From DOZZ01 sp963792655 (GTDB lineage Bacteria; Acidobacteriota; Terriglobia; Bryobacterales; Bryobacteraceae): 64,000 bases of DNA. Where the stretch lies: the NCBI GenBank assembly GCA_963792655.1, contig CAWBWU010000001.1, positions 434,001-498,000 on the forward strand. Direction: 5' to 3'. The notes beneath the pieces were generated by a model, which ran no database searches, was not told the origin of the DNA, and saw only the letters and a program-made list of their open reading frames with translations. This document shows positions 8,611 to 17,228 of the stretch, piece by piece; the stretch's first letter is position 1, and each line of letters begins with the position of its first letter. Both the position numbers and the translations under genes were made by a program.

Positions 8611-10029
8611 TCACATAGACGCCTGAACGCCCGAATCTGATTCGTTAACCAAGAGCGTTTGGTGTTTTTCCCGAATGACCAGACGCGTTCGCGTAGCCGC
8701 TGTTACGGCCATCCCGAAGGCGGGGCCAAACTGCCGCGACCAGACAATCCGGCCGCCTACAGTCAATACCGGCCACGTGCTGCGATCCCATAAAGGAATG
8801 CGCTGCCGTTCGAACATCTGCTTGAGCTTCGACGGCCCGTGATCAGCGCCATCTGTCCCATTCCTGGTATAGGCATCGCCAGGCAGCCAGTTTCGCAACT
8901 GGATAGGCCCGGCGCACTGCTCCCAATCCAGCGCATCGACACCATCATTATATCCGCCACGCGACAGTTCCAATTCGAAGACGAATGAGGAGCGCGCCCC
9001 GGGGAGGACCGCAGTTCCTGGTACTTCGCACAACACGCTTGCATTACGGCTCTCGACCGGCGTGGTCTTGGGCTGGGAAAAACGCATGCGATCAAAAGAG
9101 CGCAGCACGTCTACTCCCGGCAAAATCGTGCGGCCGTGCCCCTGATCAGAGGCGGCAATCGCCCGTACTGCTTCCACATGTTCGAACCCGATTTGCCGTG
9201 CATCGCCTTTGGTTAACTCAATCGCTCGCCGGATCACACGGCGCGCCAAAGCCGGATGGGCAGTGCGTAACTCGCTCGCGTTACAGAATACGGAGTGTAC
9301 GGCGCAAGTGAGAAATCTCGCTTCAAAACGCTCCACTTCGCCACGCCAGTAATCTTCTTCCTCGCGTGCGATGTCCGCCGTACGCGCCAGACATTGCGCA
9401 AGCTGCGGATTCCAGTCGCGCGTGAGCCCGGGTAGCAGTTCGTGCCGGATACGGTTGCGGTCGAACGAGAGGTCGCGATTGCTTGAGTCTTCACGCCAGG
9501 CGATTCCGCGTTCGTGAAGAAACTGTTCGACCTGAGCGCGAGAACAATCGAGCAGCGGACGAACGAAGCCGGCCCTGTTCGAATGGCTCATCGCCGCCAG
9601 TCCCGCACTCCCCGACCCGCGTAGAAAATGGAAGAGCACCGTCTCCGCTTGATCCGAGAGCGTGTGGCCCAGAGCAACTTTCTGGTAAGCACCTTCCATA
9701 AGCAGCGAGCGCAAGGCAGCGTAGCGCAGATCTCGCGCGTTTTGCTCTACATTTCCGGGGCCAACCGGAGCGTCAAAGCAACGAAAGGGGAGAGCGCGCG
9801 CCGCCGCGAATGAACTGACGAACTCCTGGTCTGCGTCCGATTCTGCGCCGCGCAGATGATGGTTGATGTGAACGACGGAAACAGGGTACCCGAGAGTTTG
9901 TAGTAGGAGGAGTAAGCAAAGGGAGTCCGCACCGCCCGACACAGCAACGGCTACGGGTTGAGCGGGAGCGAGCAAATCATAGCGCCGGATGGTAGCGGCA
10001 ACCTGTTCGATCACTCCCGAATGCCTCAA
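8611..10029 (-). CDS. tilS: tRNA(Ile)-lysidine synthetase TilS
   Basis: A 472-residue enzyme that attaches lysine to C34 of tRNA-Ile(CAU), changing its decoding from Met to Ile. The N-terminal PP-loop motif AVAVSGGADS near residue 30 binds ATP, and VVHINHHLRG and ALGHTLSDQAETVL are family signatures. The C-terminal region (PSKLKQMFERQRIPLWDRST) is the TilS C-terminal domain that contacts the acceptor stem. I keep the TTG start at 10029 because an AGGG lies seven bases before it, but a GTG at 10014 is possible. Only 33 bases separate it from ftsH, so the two are probably co-transcribed. Confidence 0.95.
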   Translation of the reverse strand: MRHSGVIEQVAATIRRYDLLAPAQPVAVAVSGGADSLCLLLLLQTLGYPVSVVHINHHLRGAESDADQEFVSSFAAARALPFRCFDAPVGPGNVEQNARDLRYAALRSLLMEGAYQKVALGHTLSDQAETVLFHFLRGSGSAGLAAMSHSNRAGFVRPLLDCSRAQVEQFLHERGIAWREDSSNRDLSFDRNRIRHELLPGLTRDWNPQLAQCLARTADIAREEEDYWRGEVERFEARFLTCAVHSVFCNASELRTAHPALARRVIRRAIELTKGDARQIGFEHVEAVRAIAASDQGHGRTILPGVDVLRSFDRMRFSQPKTTPVESRNASVLCEVPGTAVLPGARSSFVFELELSRGGYNDGVDALDWEQCAGPIQLRNWLPGDAYTRNGTDGADHGPSKLKQMFERQRIPLWDRSTWPVLTVGGRIVWSRQFGPAFGMAVTAATRTRLVIREKHQTLLVNESDSGVQASM

Positions 10030-10063
10030 ACAAGAACCCTGCGAAACGCAAGGTCCGGGAAAA

Positions 10064-10273
10064 CTACTTGGCCTTCTTCTGTTTCTGCTGACCGACGCGA
10101 ACCTTGTTCATGGCCGCTTTGGCGGTTTCATGAGCTTTCCAGTCAAAGCGGGTCGTAACACCCTGCAGGTAAGCATTCACATCAGCGCCCTTGGGCAGAA
10201 CAGCCATCACCGTGGCCGTGTCGGAACCGTCGGGCTTTACGATCCGGAAGCGTTTAACGTTGGGAATTGCCAT
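10064..10273 (-). CDS. Small conserved-looking protein, function unknown
   Basis: A 69-residue frame starting ATG at 10273 (MAIPNVKRFRIVKPDGSDTA) and ending in a very lysine-rich tail (QQKQKKAK). The body predicts a small mixed alpha/beta fold with a basic C-terminus, which would suit binding RNA or DNA, though this is only a guess. It lies 34 bases upstream of tilS on the same strand, so it may lead that operon. I do not recognise a family. The codon use and amphipathic sequence look like real coding DNA, but the ribosome site is weak. Confidence 0.6.
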   Translation of the reverse strand: MAIPNVKRFRIVKPDGSDTATVMAVLPKGADVNAYLQGVTTRFDWKAHETAKAAMNKVRVGQQKQKKAK

Positions 10274-10304
10274 AGCTAAGATACCAGTGGACCATTGTAG
10301 CAGC

Positions 10305-13300
10305 CTAGTTGAAGAACAGCCCGCTCAGGACTGCGTTCGCGCCCGAAGTCAGCGTGACGCGAAACTTCACGTGGCCCGAAACGTTCCACGTCCAGTACTG
10401 CCCGCCGGAGAATCCCGCAATGCTGCGCGAGTCGATGACGGCGCCGGTTGCCGCGTTCAGTACATCCACGCGCTCGGCGCGGCCCAGGTTATCCCAATCC
10501 AGCGCGTACAGGCTTACGGGATGCGTGTTGCCGTCCATCACGTTGACGTCGATCGTGTAAGAACTGGAGAACCAGGTGGACGCGATGCGCCCAGTGCTGG
10601 TTTGCAGCGCACGCGTATCCGACGTGTTGGCAGCCCACGTGTAAAGATTCTGACTCGCGAAGCTGACCTGCGCATAAGACGGATACTGCGTCACGTTGTT
10701 CGCGATGCCCACGCCGTCTTTGCCATAGACGGTTTTCCAGTTGCCCTTGGTCGTCGTGTCGGTTTTGACGAACGTTGCGGCCGGACCTTTCGCCGGGACC
10801 GCGACAGTCATGGTCAGACCTATGGTGTGTGTGATGCTGCCGCTCGTCGCCGTAAGTGTGAGTGGGTAGGAGCCGACAGGGGTACTGGTAGCTGTTTGGA
10901 CGTTGACTAAAGTGCTTCCCGAACCAGTGATCGAACTGGGGCTGAAGCTGAGCACCGCTCCCGCAGGCAAGCCTTTCGAGGTCAGCGTCACTGCGGAATT
11001 AAAGCCGCCGAAACCAGCAACACTCAGCAAGTACTGTGCTGCCGTGCCGGGTGTGACTGTCTGGATCGTAGGAGACGCCGCCAGCGTGAAGCCCGGAGCC
11101 GCCGTCCCGCCGGGACCGAAGAACAAACCGCTGACCACTGCGTTCTCGCCGCCGGTGAGAGTGACCTGCAACTGCACGTGGCCGGTCAGATTCCATACCA
11201 GGTACTGGCCGCCCTTGAACGCTGTCAGCGAACGGCTGTCGAGCACAGCACCGCTCGAAGCGTCCACCACGTCAACGCGTTCCGCGCGGTTCAGGCCGTC
11301 CCAGTCAAGCGCGTAGACGCCCATTTGGTGGCTCGCGCCATCGGTCAGGTTCACATCGATGGTGAAGCCGCTGCCGGAGAACCAGGTCGAAGCGATGCCT
11401 CCGGAAGCCGCTGTCTTCAAAAGCGCGCGCGGGTCGGTGGTCGACGCTACCCAGGTGTAGGCGTTCGCGCCATTCACGGATACGGTCGCATAGGCCGGAT
11501 ACTTCGTCGCGTCGTTCACGATCGCGGAGCCATCCGCGCCGTACACTCCCTTCCAATTGCCCTGCGTCGTCGTATCGAGCTTCACGAACGCCGCAGTGCC
11601 GGGCGTTGCGGGTACCGGCGGGGGCGGTGGTGGCGGCGGGGGAGCGTTCGGGTTCCATCCGGCCTTGACGGCGCTGGCGAAAGAGGCAAGCTGCGAGTAG
11701 TCGTCATTGAACGTGGTGTACATGAAGCCGATCACGCCAGGGACGCCTGCGATCTGAGCAAGCTCTGTATTGGCCGAGTTCGCCCCATTGCCCGAATCGT
11801 AGTAACCGGCGATGATCTGCCGGTAAGGAACGGGCTGCTGCGTATTGGTTCCGGAGAACCACGTTGCCGACTTGTTGAGCCCTGCCAGATTCCAATTCAT
11901 CACGATCACGTCCGACGGCAGTCCGAGCCATGAGCCGGAGATGTCGCCTTCCACCAGGTAATAGTTGTTGATCGCGTTGTGGTTCGGGTCGAACATGTCG
12001 CTCCACACGTAAATCGGAGTCTGTGGATTGACCGAGCGGAACAGATCGTAAGTTTGCTTGAAGTGCCACGCGAGCAACTGTCCCGCGGTCATGTTCTTCG
12101 CTTTTGCCGAAGCAGTCGAATTCATGTGCCGCATCTCGTCATAGCCAAGGAAATAGCCGCCGGCGTTCGGAAAGACCCTCCCCACTGCGGTGGCGTTATC
12201 GGTCATCCACTGCCAGGCCGCAGGGTCGGTCAGGCTTACGCCCGCATCGGCGTAGACAGGCTGAATCGCGTACCAATCCATCGCGACCGTCTGGCCCGGC
12301 TTGAGCGTGCTGCCCACAGGGACGGTGACGGTCATGGGCGCATGCCAGTTGTCGTCAAAGGTTGGATTCGTCGCGTATTTGGGATCGGCAATCGCGCCGA
12401 AATCAGTTCCCTCGTTGAAGACGTGCGACGGGTTTGCGGGGTCGTAAATCTTCAATGGTGTGCTCGAGCTGCGCAGCACATAAACGAGCGCCGTTTCAGC
12501 GACCGTGACGTCGTCAAACCATACGTTGCCCTGGTTGCCTCCCCACACGCCCATCAGAATGCTCATCGTGGTGTGAGGGCCGCTGTTGAAGGTGTAATCC
12601 CACTGCGTCCAATTCTGATTCGCCGGAAGGTTCAGCGGCTGATTGACGCGGTTGTAGGCGAAGGTATTGTCGCCAAAGATCTCTATCTGCGAATACCCTT
12701 GAAAGTTCTGCGTCTTCACAAACATGCGCATGTGGTACTGCCGCCATGGCTGCACGGCGAAACTCTGAAACAGTCGCGCATTGGCCGACGGGTTAAGCGC
12801 GCCGCTGATCAGCGCCGAAGTCGATCCGCTGTGCGCCGTGGAAGTATCAGTCACGGCCCCCGCATCGCCGTACGAGAACCACGCTGTCTTGCCGCTTTCA
12901 AATCCCCCGTTGACTAACCCGGGTGACGAATTCACTACATGCATCGTCTGGCCGTTCGGGTCCACCTGTAGCCGCGTGCCGACCACCTGCTCCCCTTCCG
13001 CCAGGTTCGGATTGCTGCGCAGGATATCCGTCGAATGACCATAGGGCGCCACTTGCGGCATCACCTTGAGGCCCTTCGATTGGGCATATTGGATGACCTG
13101 TTGCATGTAAGACGCGTTCCACCCTGGCAGTTGCAGCACATTGATGCCGGTGTCCCACATGACAACGCCGGTATAACCTGCGGCTGCGGCCTGGTCGATG
13201 AGGTTTTCGCAGTACTGTACAGCAGTCGGACTAGTGATGTAACTATGCTGGAAATACCAGAGTTCGGGAGCGGGGGTGGTTTGCGCCTGTAACGCAACCA

Positions 13301-13331
13301 GAAACACACTGAGCAAGAGAGCGGTTTTCAT
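10305..13331 (-). CDS. Secreted glycoside hydrolase-like protein with duplicated C-terminal domain
   Basis: A 1008-residue exported protein (signal peptide 1-17, cleavage after LQAQ). The N-terminal barrel-like part has YFQHSYITSP and, around residues 392-401, GYFLGYDEMRH, whose Asp-Glu pair resembles the catalytic pair of GH20-type hexosaminidases. A carbohydrate-binding-like segment (NGGFESGKTAWFSYG) is inserted at about 140-285. After a nine-proline linker near 565 comes a domain beginning DTTTQGNWKGVYGADG, then an Ig-like domain (about 750-840) and a second copy beginning DTTTKGNWKTVYGKDG (about 855-1008). An AGGA ribosome site precedes the ATG. It probably degrades a polysaccharide outside the cell; family and substrate are uncertain. 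Confidence 0.75.
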   Translation of the reverse strand: MKTALLLSVFLVALQAQTTPAPELWYFQHSYITSPTAVQYCENLIDQAAAAGYTGVVMWDTGINVLQLPGWNASYMQQVIQYAQSKGLKVMPQVAPYGHSTDILRSNPNLAEGEQVVGTRLQVDPNGQTMHVVNSSPGLVNGGFESGKTAWFSYGDAGAVTDTSTAHSGSTSALISGALNPSANARLFQSFAVQPWRQYHMRMFVKTQNFQGYSQIEIFGDNTFAYNRVNQPLNLPANQNWTQWDYTFNSGPHTTMSILMGVWGGNQGNVWFDDVTVAETALVYVLRSSSTPLKIYDPANPSHVFNEGTDFGAIADPKYATNPTFDDNWHAPMTVTVPVGSTLKPGQTVAMDWYAIQPVYADAGVSLTDPAAWQWMTDNATAVGRVFPNAGGYFLGYDEMRHMNSTASAKAKNMTAGQLLAWHFKQTYDLFRSVNPQTPIYVWSDMFDPNHNAINNYYLVEGDISGSWLGLPSDVIVMNWNLAGLNKSATWFSGTNTQQPVPYRQIIAGYYDSGNGANSANTELAQIAGVPGVIGFMYTTFNDDYSQLASFASAVKAGWNPNAPPPPPPPPPVPATPGTAAFVKLDTTTQGNWKGVYGADGSAIVNDATKYPAYATVSVNGANAYTWVASTTDPRALLKTAASGGIASTWFSGSGFTIDVNLTDGASHQMGVYALDWDGLNRAERVDVVDASSGAVLDSRSLTAFKGGQYLVWNLTGHVQLQVTLTGGENAVVSGLFFGPGGTAAPGFTLAASPTIQTVTPGTAAQYLLSVAGFGGFNSAVTLTSKGLPAGAVLSFSPSSITGSGSTLVNVQTATSTPVGSYPLTLTATSGSITHTIGLTMTVAVPAKGPAATFVKTDTTTKGNWKTVYGKDGVGIANNVTQYPSYAQVSFASQNLYTWAANTSDTRALQTSTGRIASTWFSSSYTIDVNVMDGNTHPVSLYALDWDNLGRAERVDVLNAATGAVIDSRSIAGFSGGQYWTWNVSGHVKFRVTLTSGANAVLSGLFFN

Positions 13332-13610
13332 CCGACGATTCCTGTAATTCGAAAGTAAGTAAGAGAGGCGGGGAAAGGATTTGTACTTCCTAGTACATAT
13401 CCAGCCTTAACCTATTACGCCCAAATCGTGGAAGGATAGCAACCAAATTCTTAGAATTTCTTGGAAATTCATCCGAATTTTTGCTGTTTATTTATTCGCA
13501 GCCAAAAGTACTGGTAAGAGTTGGTAGCCCAAGTCCCTACTCTGCATCGCTCCCTATTCGAGTGGGAGCGCCACCAACAGCCGTATAATCAGGCTTTACA
13601 AACGGATCGC

Positions 13611-14147
13611 ATGCTCAACGTACAACTCAACCGAATCAAGATGCTGCTGATGGATGTCGACGGAGTCCTGACTGACGGACGTTTGTATAACGTTCCGGAT
13701 GCAGCGGGTAACATGGTCGAAACCAAAGGCTTCGATTCGCAGGACGGTATTGCGCTGCAGTGGCTCAACTGGTACGGCATTGCCACCGGAGTGATTAGTG
13801 GCCGTGTGTCGCCGGCAACCGCAGAGCGCGCCCGGCAAACCAAGATGCGTTACGTTTACCAGGGCCACATCGAAAAGATTCCGATTCTTGAAGAGATTAT
13901 GGCCGACGCGGGTATCGCTAAAGAAGACATCGCGTACATCGGGGACGATCTGACGGACGTCGTCATCATGCATCGTGTCGGCTTCGCGGTCGCCACGCAG
14001 AACGCTCGTCAGGAAGTAAAAAACGAAGCGCACTACGTGACGCGGGCTAACGGCGGCTCGGGCGCTGTGCGGGAAGTGATCGAGCTGATTCTGCAGGCCC
14101 AGGGCAAATGGGGCGAACTGATGGAGAAGTACGAAGTCCGGCTATAA
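13611..14147 (+). CDS. KdsC-like HAD phosphatase
   Basis: A 178-residue HAD-superfamily phosphatase resembling 3-deoxy-D-manno-octulosonate 8-phosphate phosphatase. MLLMDVDGVLTDGRLY holds the nucleophile Asp and acid/base Asp, GVISGRVS is motif II, and YIGDDLTDVVIM is the metal-binding motif IV. The size and the lack of a cap domain match KdsC, which forms tetramers and frees KDO for lipopolysaccharide. The frame is open to 13521, but family alignment favours the ATG at 13611. The 279 bases before it are AT-rich and hold no gene that I can see. Its stop overlaps the convergent cobalamin-binding gene by six bases. A related nucleotide-sugar phosphatase role cannot be excluded. Confidence 0.82.
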   Translation: MLNVQLNRIKMLLMDVDGVLTDGRLYNVPDAAGNMVETKGFDSQDGIALQWLNWYGIATGVISGRVSPATAERARQTKMRYVYQGHIEKIPILEEIMADAGIAKEDIAYIGDDLTDVVIMHRVGFAVATQNARQEVKNEAHYVTRANGGSGAVREVIELILQAQGKWGELMEKYEVRL

Positions 14148-15065
14148 CTCGGACTGTTGACTTCGCATCCAGACCCAATCTTGCCCTTCGGTGCGTGAGT
14201 CTGTGACGAGGCCGTGGAGTATTTCGGCGATGATCTCTGCGCTGCGCACGACAGTCATGCCCGAACGGTTGAAGTAGCGGTTGCCATCGGCGAACGCCAC
14301 CTTGCCTTCGCGCACCGCCCGTAGCCTGGGCCACCAGGCGTACCGCTCCAAAACGTTTTGTTCTTGCAGCGTGCGTGGCAGATCAAACCCGCACGGAGCC
14401 ACGATCACGTATTCGGGATCGGCCGTGAGTACATCTTCCGAAGCAATGGCGGCGCTGTGCTGATTGCGATTGCCGATAACAAGATTGCCGCCCGCGGCAT
14501 CGACCAACTCGGGACCCCAATTCCCCATGGGGAAGATCGGATCGGTCCATTCGAGTAAGACCACAGTAGGTTTGCGCAGAGCGGATGTGGCTCTCCGCAG
14601 CGCCGCCAGCCGCTCGCGCTCACGTGCAATCAGCGCGCGGCCTTCTGCCTGGCGGCCGATAGCTTGGGCGACATCTGCGATCGAGCGGAAGATGTCGTCC
14701 AATGAACTCGCGCTGAGCGGGAGCACCGATGCGCCTTCAATCAAAGCACCGCTGCGGTCCACATCGCCCGGCGTGACTGCGCAAACTTCGCAATGCGATT
14801 GAGCAATGATCAGCTCGGGCGCAAGGCTGCGGATCAGTTCAGTATCGAGATGGTACAGAGGCTCACCGGCACGCAGCCGCCGGTTGACCTCGGCATCGAT
14901 CTCGCGGCTCGAGACGTGAATATCGAACGACGGCTCACTGCATTGCGGAAGTGTTTTCACTGCAGCAGGGTTGTCGCATTCGTGAGAGCGCCCCACCAGC
15001 ATCTCGCCCGCACCCAGCGCGCACACGATCTCGGTCGCGCTGGCGAGCAGCGACACTACCCGCAA
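14142..15065 (-). CDS. Cobalamin-binding (BtuF-like) protein without signal peptide
   Basis: A 307-residue member of the type III periplasmic-binding fold used for cobalamin and siderophores: RVVSLLASATEIVCALG, then VGRSHECDNP, then LAPELIIAQSHCEVCAV, and a late WWPRLRAVREGKVA. The family start coincides with a TTG at 15065, so there is no room for a signal peptide; many homologues share this, and their place in transport is unclear. The start lies two bases after the stop of a small membrane protein gene, indicating translational coupling. The pair could form a vitamin uptake unit. The end overlaps the convergent KdsC-like gene. Confidence 0.78.
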   Translation of the reverse strand: MRVVSLLASATEIVCALGAGEMLVGRSHECDNPAAVKTLPQCSEPSFDIHVSSREIDAEVNRRLRAGEPLYHLDTELIRSLAPELIIAQSHCEVCAVTPGDVDRSGALIEGASVLPLSASSLDDIFRSIADVAQAIGRQAEGRALIARERERLAALRRATSALRKPTVVLLEWTDPIFPMGNWGPELVDAAGGNLVIGNRNQHSAAIASEDVLTADPEYVIVAPCGFDLPRTLQEQNVLERYAWWPRLRAVREGKVAFADGNRYFNRSGMTVVRSAEIIAEILHGLVTDSRTEGQDWVWMRSQQSEL

Positions 15066-15067
15066 GT

Positions 15068-15571
15068 TCAGGCCGCCTGAGGCGCTGGCTGAAACCGCCG
15101 TTGCAGGAGAGCGTCGATGCCGAAGATCGCCACAGTGTAGAACGCGTCGCCGGCGATTTCATTGCGATAGAACGGGATAGCCGCCACAAAACATTCGCTC
15201 AGGCCCGCGAACGTGTGCGGGTACATGGTTCCGGATGCCCACACCGCCGCATTGGTGATCACGAAGAATGACACGCTCGAAACCAGTGCGGCCGCCGCAA
15301 CCGCCGGCGCGCCACCGTTCCGGATCATGCGCCCGAGCAACACGGGCAGCAGCGATGCGGCATACACGACCCACATTCCCGGGTAGAAACCAAGCACTGC
15401 GTCGCTGATGAGCAACGCTAGCAGCGTGATCAACATCGCGCCGCGCCAGCGCAGCGACGTGTAGCCGGCATACAGCGCAATTGCCATCAGCGGCGTGAAG
15501 TTCCACGGGTGGGGGGCAATGCGGGCGACAACGCCCAGCCCGATCAGCGCGACAACGATGGCTTTGTTCAT
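15068..15571 (-). CDS. Small multi-span membrane protein (DUF6580-like)
   Basis: A 167-residue membrane protein with about five hydrophobic helices. RIAPHPWNFTPLMAIALYAG is typical of the DUF6580 group, whose members resemble ECF transporter substrate-binding (S) subunits in size and topology. It is coupled to a downstream cobalamin-binding protein gene, so a role in vitamin B12 or precursor uptake is plausible but inferred. It is divergent from the response regulator gene, with 108 bases between the two starts. Confidence 0.65.
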   Translation of the reverse strand: MNKAIVVALIGLGVVARIAPHPWNFTPLMAIALYAGYTSLRWRGAMLITLLALLISDAVLGFYPGMWVVYAASLLPVLLGRMIRNGGAPAVAAAALVSSVSFFVITNAAVWASGTMYPHTFAGLSECFVAAIPFYRNEIAGDAFYTVAIFGIDALLQRRFQPAPQAA

Positions 15572-15679
15572 ACGTCAACATTGTACAGCCCACGTTTAAA
15601 CGTGAGAGCAATTGCACGCCAATCCGACTTCATCATTTCAAGCTCAACAGATTTCAAAGGTTCGAACGAGGAGAATTGC

Positions 15680-16330
15680 ATGATGATTCGCGACGGTCAG
15701 CGCAAGGGAATAGTGGTGTGCGACACCCAGCCGCTCGCCATTGAAGGCTTGCGATCCATTCTGGGGGAAACTCCGGATCTGCGCTTTGCGGGCGGCATGA
15801 CCAGTCTGGCGGCCGGTTTGGAACTGGTGAGAAGCACGCGCCCTGCGGCGGTGCTGATCGATAAGGCGTTTGGCGCGAGCACGGTGCTTGATTTCGCGCG
15901 TACGCTGAAGACCCACTCGGATGCGGCGATCGTCGTGTGCGGCGTGGGCATGAGCAATGCGGAAGCGCTGCGCCTGTTGCAGGGAGGAGTGCAAGGCGTC
16001 ATCCGCCGCACGAGCGATACCGACTCGCTGCTGACCTGCTTGCGCACCGTTGCCTCGGGCCAGACCTATATGGAAGACGTTCTGATTCCGGACGTCACGC
16101 CGCGCGCGCAAGATCGCCGTGCGACGCTGACGGCGCGCGAACATCAGGTGGTCGAGCTGGTGGAGCGGGGCTTGAAGAATCGCGACATCGCCGACAACCT
16201 GGGCATTCGCACCGGCACCGTCAAGATTCATCTGAAACACATCTTCGAGAAGACCGGATGCCGCGGCCGCTATGGCCTGGCGCTCACCTGCCTGCACGAA
16301 AAAGGCGTGCTGACGCTGCAGACGATGTAG
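15680..16330 (+). CDS. LuxR/NarL-type response regulator with atypical receiver
   Basis: A 216-residue two-domain regulator. The receiver (1-125) has an Asp in IVVCDTQP and the expected phospho-acceptor Asp in AAVLIDKAFG. The switch Ser/Thr position reads IVVCGVG, and the conserved Lys position reads GVIRRT, so two of the usual receiver residues are replaced by Cys and Arg. The C-terminal GerE helix-turn-helix (TAREHQVVELVERGLKNRDI) is intact, with the recognition helix GTVKIHLKHIFEK. GAGGAG precedes the ATG at 15680. No histidine kinase is adjacent, so it is an orphan. Its stop abuts the convergent SET gene. Confidence 0.85.
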   Translation: MMIRDGQRKGIVVCDTQPLAIEGLRSILGETPDLRFAGGMTSLAAGLELVRSTRPAAVLIDKAFGASTVLDFARTLKTHSDAAIVVCGVGMSNAEALRLLQGGVQGVIRRTSDTDSLLTCLRTVASGQTYMEDVLIPDVTPRAQDRRATLTAREHQVVELVERGLKNRDIADNLGIRTGTVKIHLKHIFEKTGCRGRYGLALTCLHEKGVLTLQTM

Positions 16331-16780
16331 CTATTTGAGGTTGATGGTCCCGCGGCACTTCGCAGTGCCGCACTTGCAATAGACCGTCTCGATGTCTTTT
16401 GCAAAGTGGTAGTCGATGGTCAGTTCCTCCCCTTTGCGAATGGGGCGCACCGACATATACAGGATGTGCCCTTTCGTGACCAGTGCGCGAACGTTCGGAT
16501 CGCACGAGTGGTTCACATACTCGGCGCCGCTGCCTCCCACCGCGCCATCGAGCGTCCAGTAGTTGTCCAGCGTAAAAAGATAAATCAGCTTGTCCTGCGC
16601 ATCGCTCCGCCGCCGCGTCTCCCTGCGGCTGATGCGCTCGCCGGTGTATTCCATCACCTTGCGGTTGGCCGGAATATCCTCGTCCGCATAAACTCCCCAG
16701 CGGTGAATCCTTGAGGACTTGATGCGCAGTTTGTAATTACAAAAATCAGGATTGAGAACGGGTCTCTTGGTTTCGCCCAT
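16331..16780 (-). CDS. SET-domain protein (putative protein lysine methyltransferase)
   Basis: A compact 149-residue protein that is essentially one SET domain plus post-SET. HRWGVYADEDIPANRKVMEY is the N-terminal SET segment, EYVNHSCDPNVRAL holds the NHSCDPN motif that closes the S-adenosylmethionine site, and GEELTIDYHF supplies the catalytic Tyr. The tail YCKCGTAKCRGTIN is a post-SET CxCx(4)C zinc cluster. Such proteins methylate lysines on proteins; bacterial targets are mostly unknown. The key residues all look present, so it is probably active. The gene stands alone between a response regulator and VapBC. Confidence 0.88.
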   Translation of the reverse strand: MGETKRPVLNPDFCNYKLRIKSSRIHRWGVYADEDIPANRKVMEYTGERISRRETRRRSDAQDKLIYLFTLDNYWTLDGAVGGSGAEYVNHSCDPNVRALVTKGHILYMSVRPIRKGEELTIDYHFAKDIETVYCKCGTAKCRGTINLK

Positions 16781-16835
16781 GCAGCAGTTGAAAGAATTGT
16801 AAACGATGGGTGGGGGCGGGAAGTGTGGTAGCGGG

Positions 16836-17228
16836 CTAGAGAACTACACGTAGACCGAGATGGGTTGCGAACGGATCAAAGTCTCGGTCATTGTGCAGGA
16901 GATTGTGTTCGTCAGCTATGCAGCGGGTCGCGATGATCGTGTCGATCGTCTTGCGGACAGTGATCCCGCGTTTGCGCAGAGTTCTAAAATTCTGGGCGGC
17001 TTGGATGGCTATGGCTTTTCCGCCAAGTTCGACGACGGTCAGTTCGGTGAGGAGTTTGCGAGCTTCCCGAAAGGACCGTTCGTCGGTGAAGCCCTGCAGC
17101 ACCTCCGTGAGGATTAGATCACCGATAGCTAAGGGCTCGGCGTTGAGAAGGCGATCGAGTTTGTCTGAAGGCGGGTTCTGGACGCCGTTGAAATAGTCGA
17201 TCCAAACGCTGGAGTCGACCAGGATCAA
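16836..17228 (-). CDS. vapC: VapC-type PIN-domain toxin
   Basis: A 130-residue PIN-domain ribonuclease. MILVDSSVWIDYFNG holds the first active-site Asp, DLILTEVLQGF the Glu, and KTIDTIIATRC and LLHNDRDFDPF the remaining acidic residues, so the four-acid metal site is complete. VapC toxins cleave tRNA or rRNA and are silenced by VapB. The start is a TTG at 17228 that overlaps the antitoxin stop (TTGA), a common way to keep toxin output below antitoxin. Length and gene order are those of a standard type II module. Confidence 0.93.
   Translation of the reverse strand: MILVDSSVWIDYFNGVQNPPSDKLDRLLNAEPLAIGDLILTEVLQGFTDERSFREARKLLTELTVVELGGKAIAIQAAQNFRTLRKRGITVRKTIDTIIATRCIADEHNLLHNDRDFDPFATHLGLRVVL

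Noticed and set aside
7123..8640. 505-codon open frame opposite ftsH
   Set aside because: It mirrors the ftsH coding strand, is rich in His, Arg and Gln as such shadows are, and has no motif. GC-rich coding DNA often leaves the opposite strand open.
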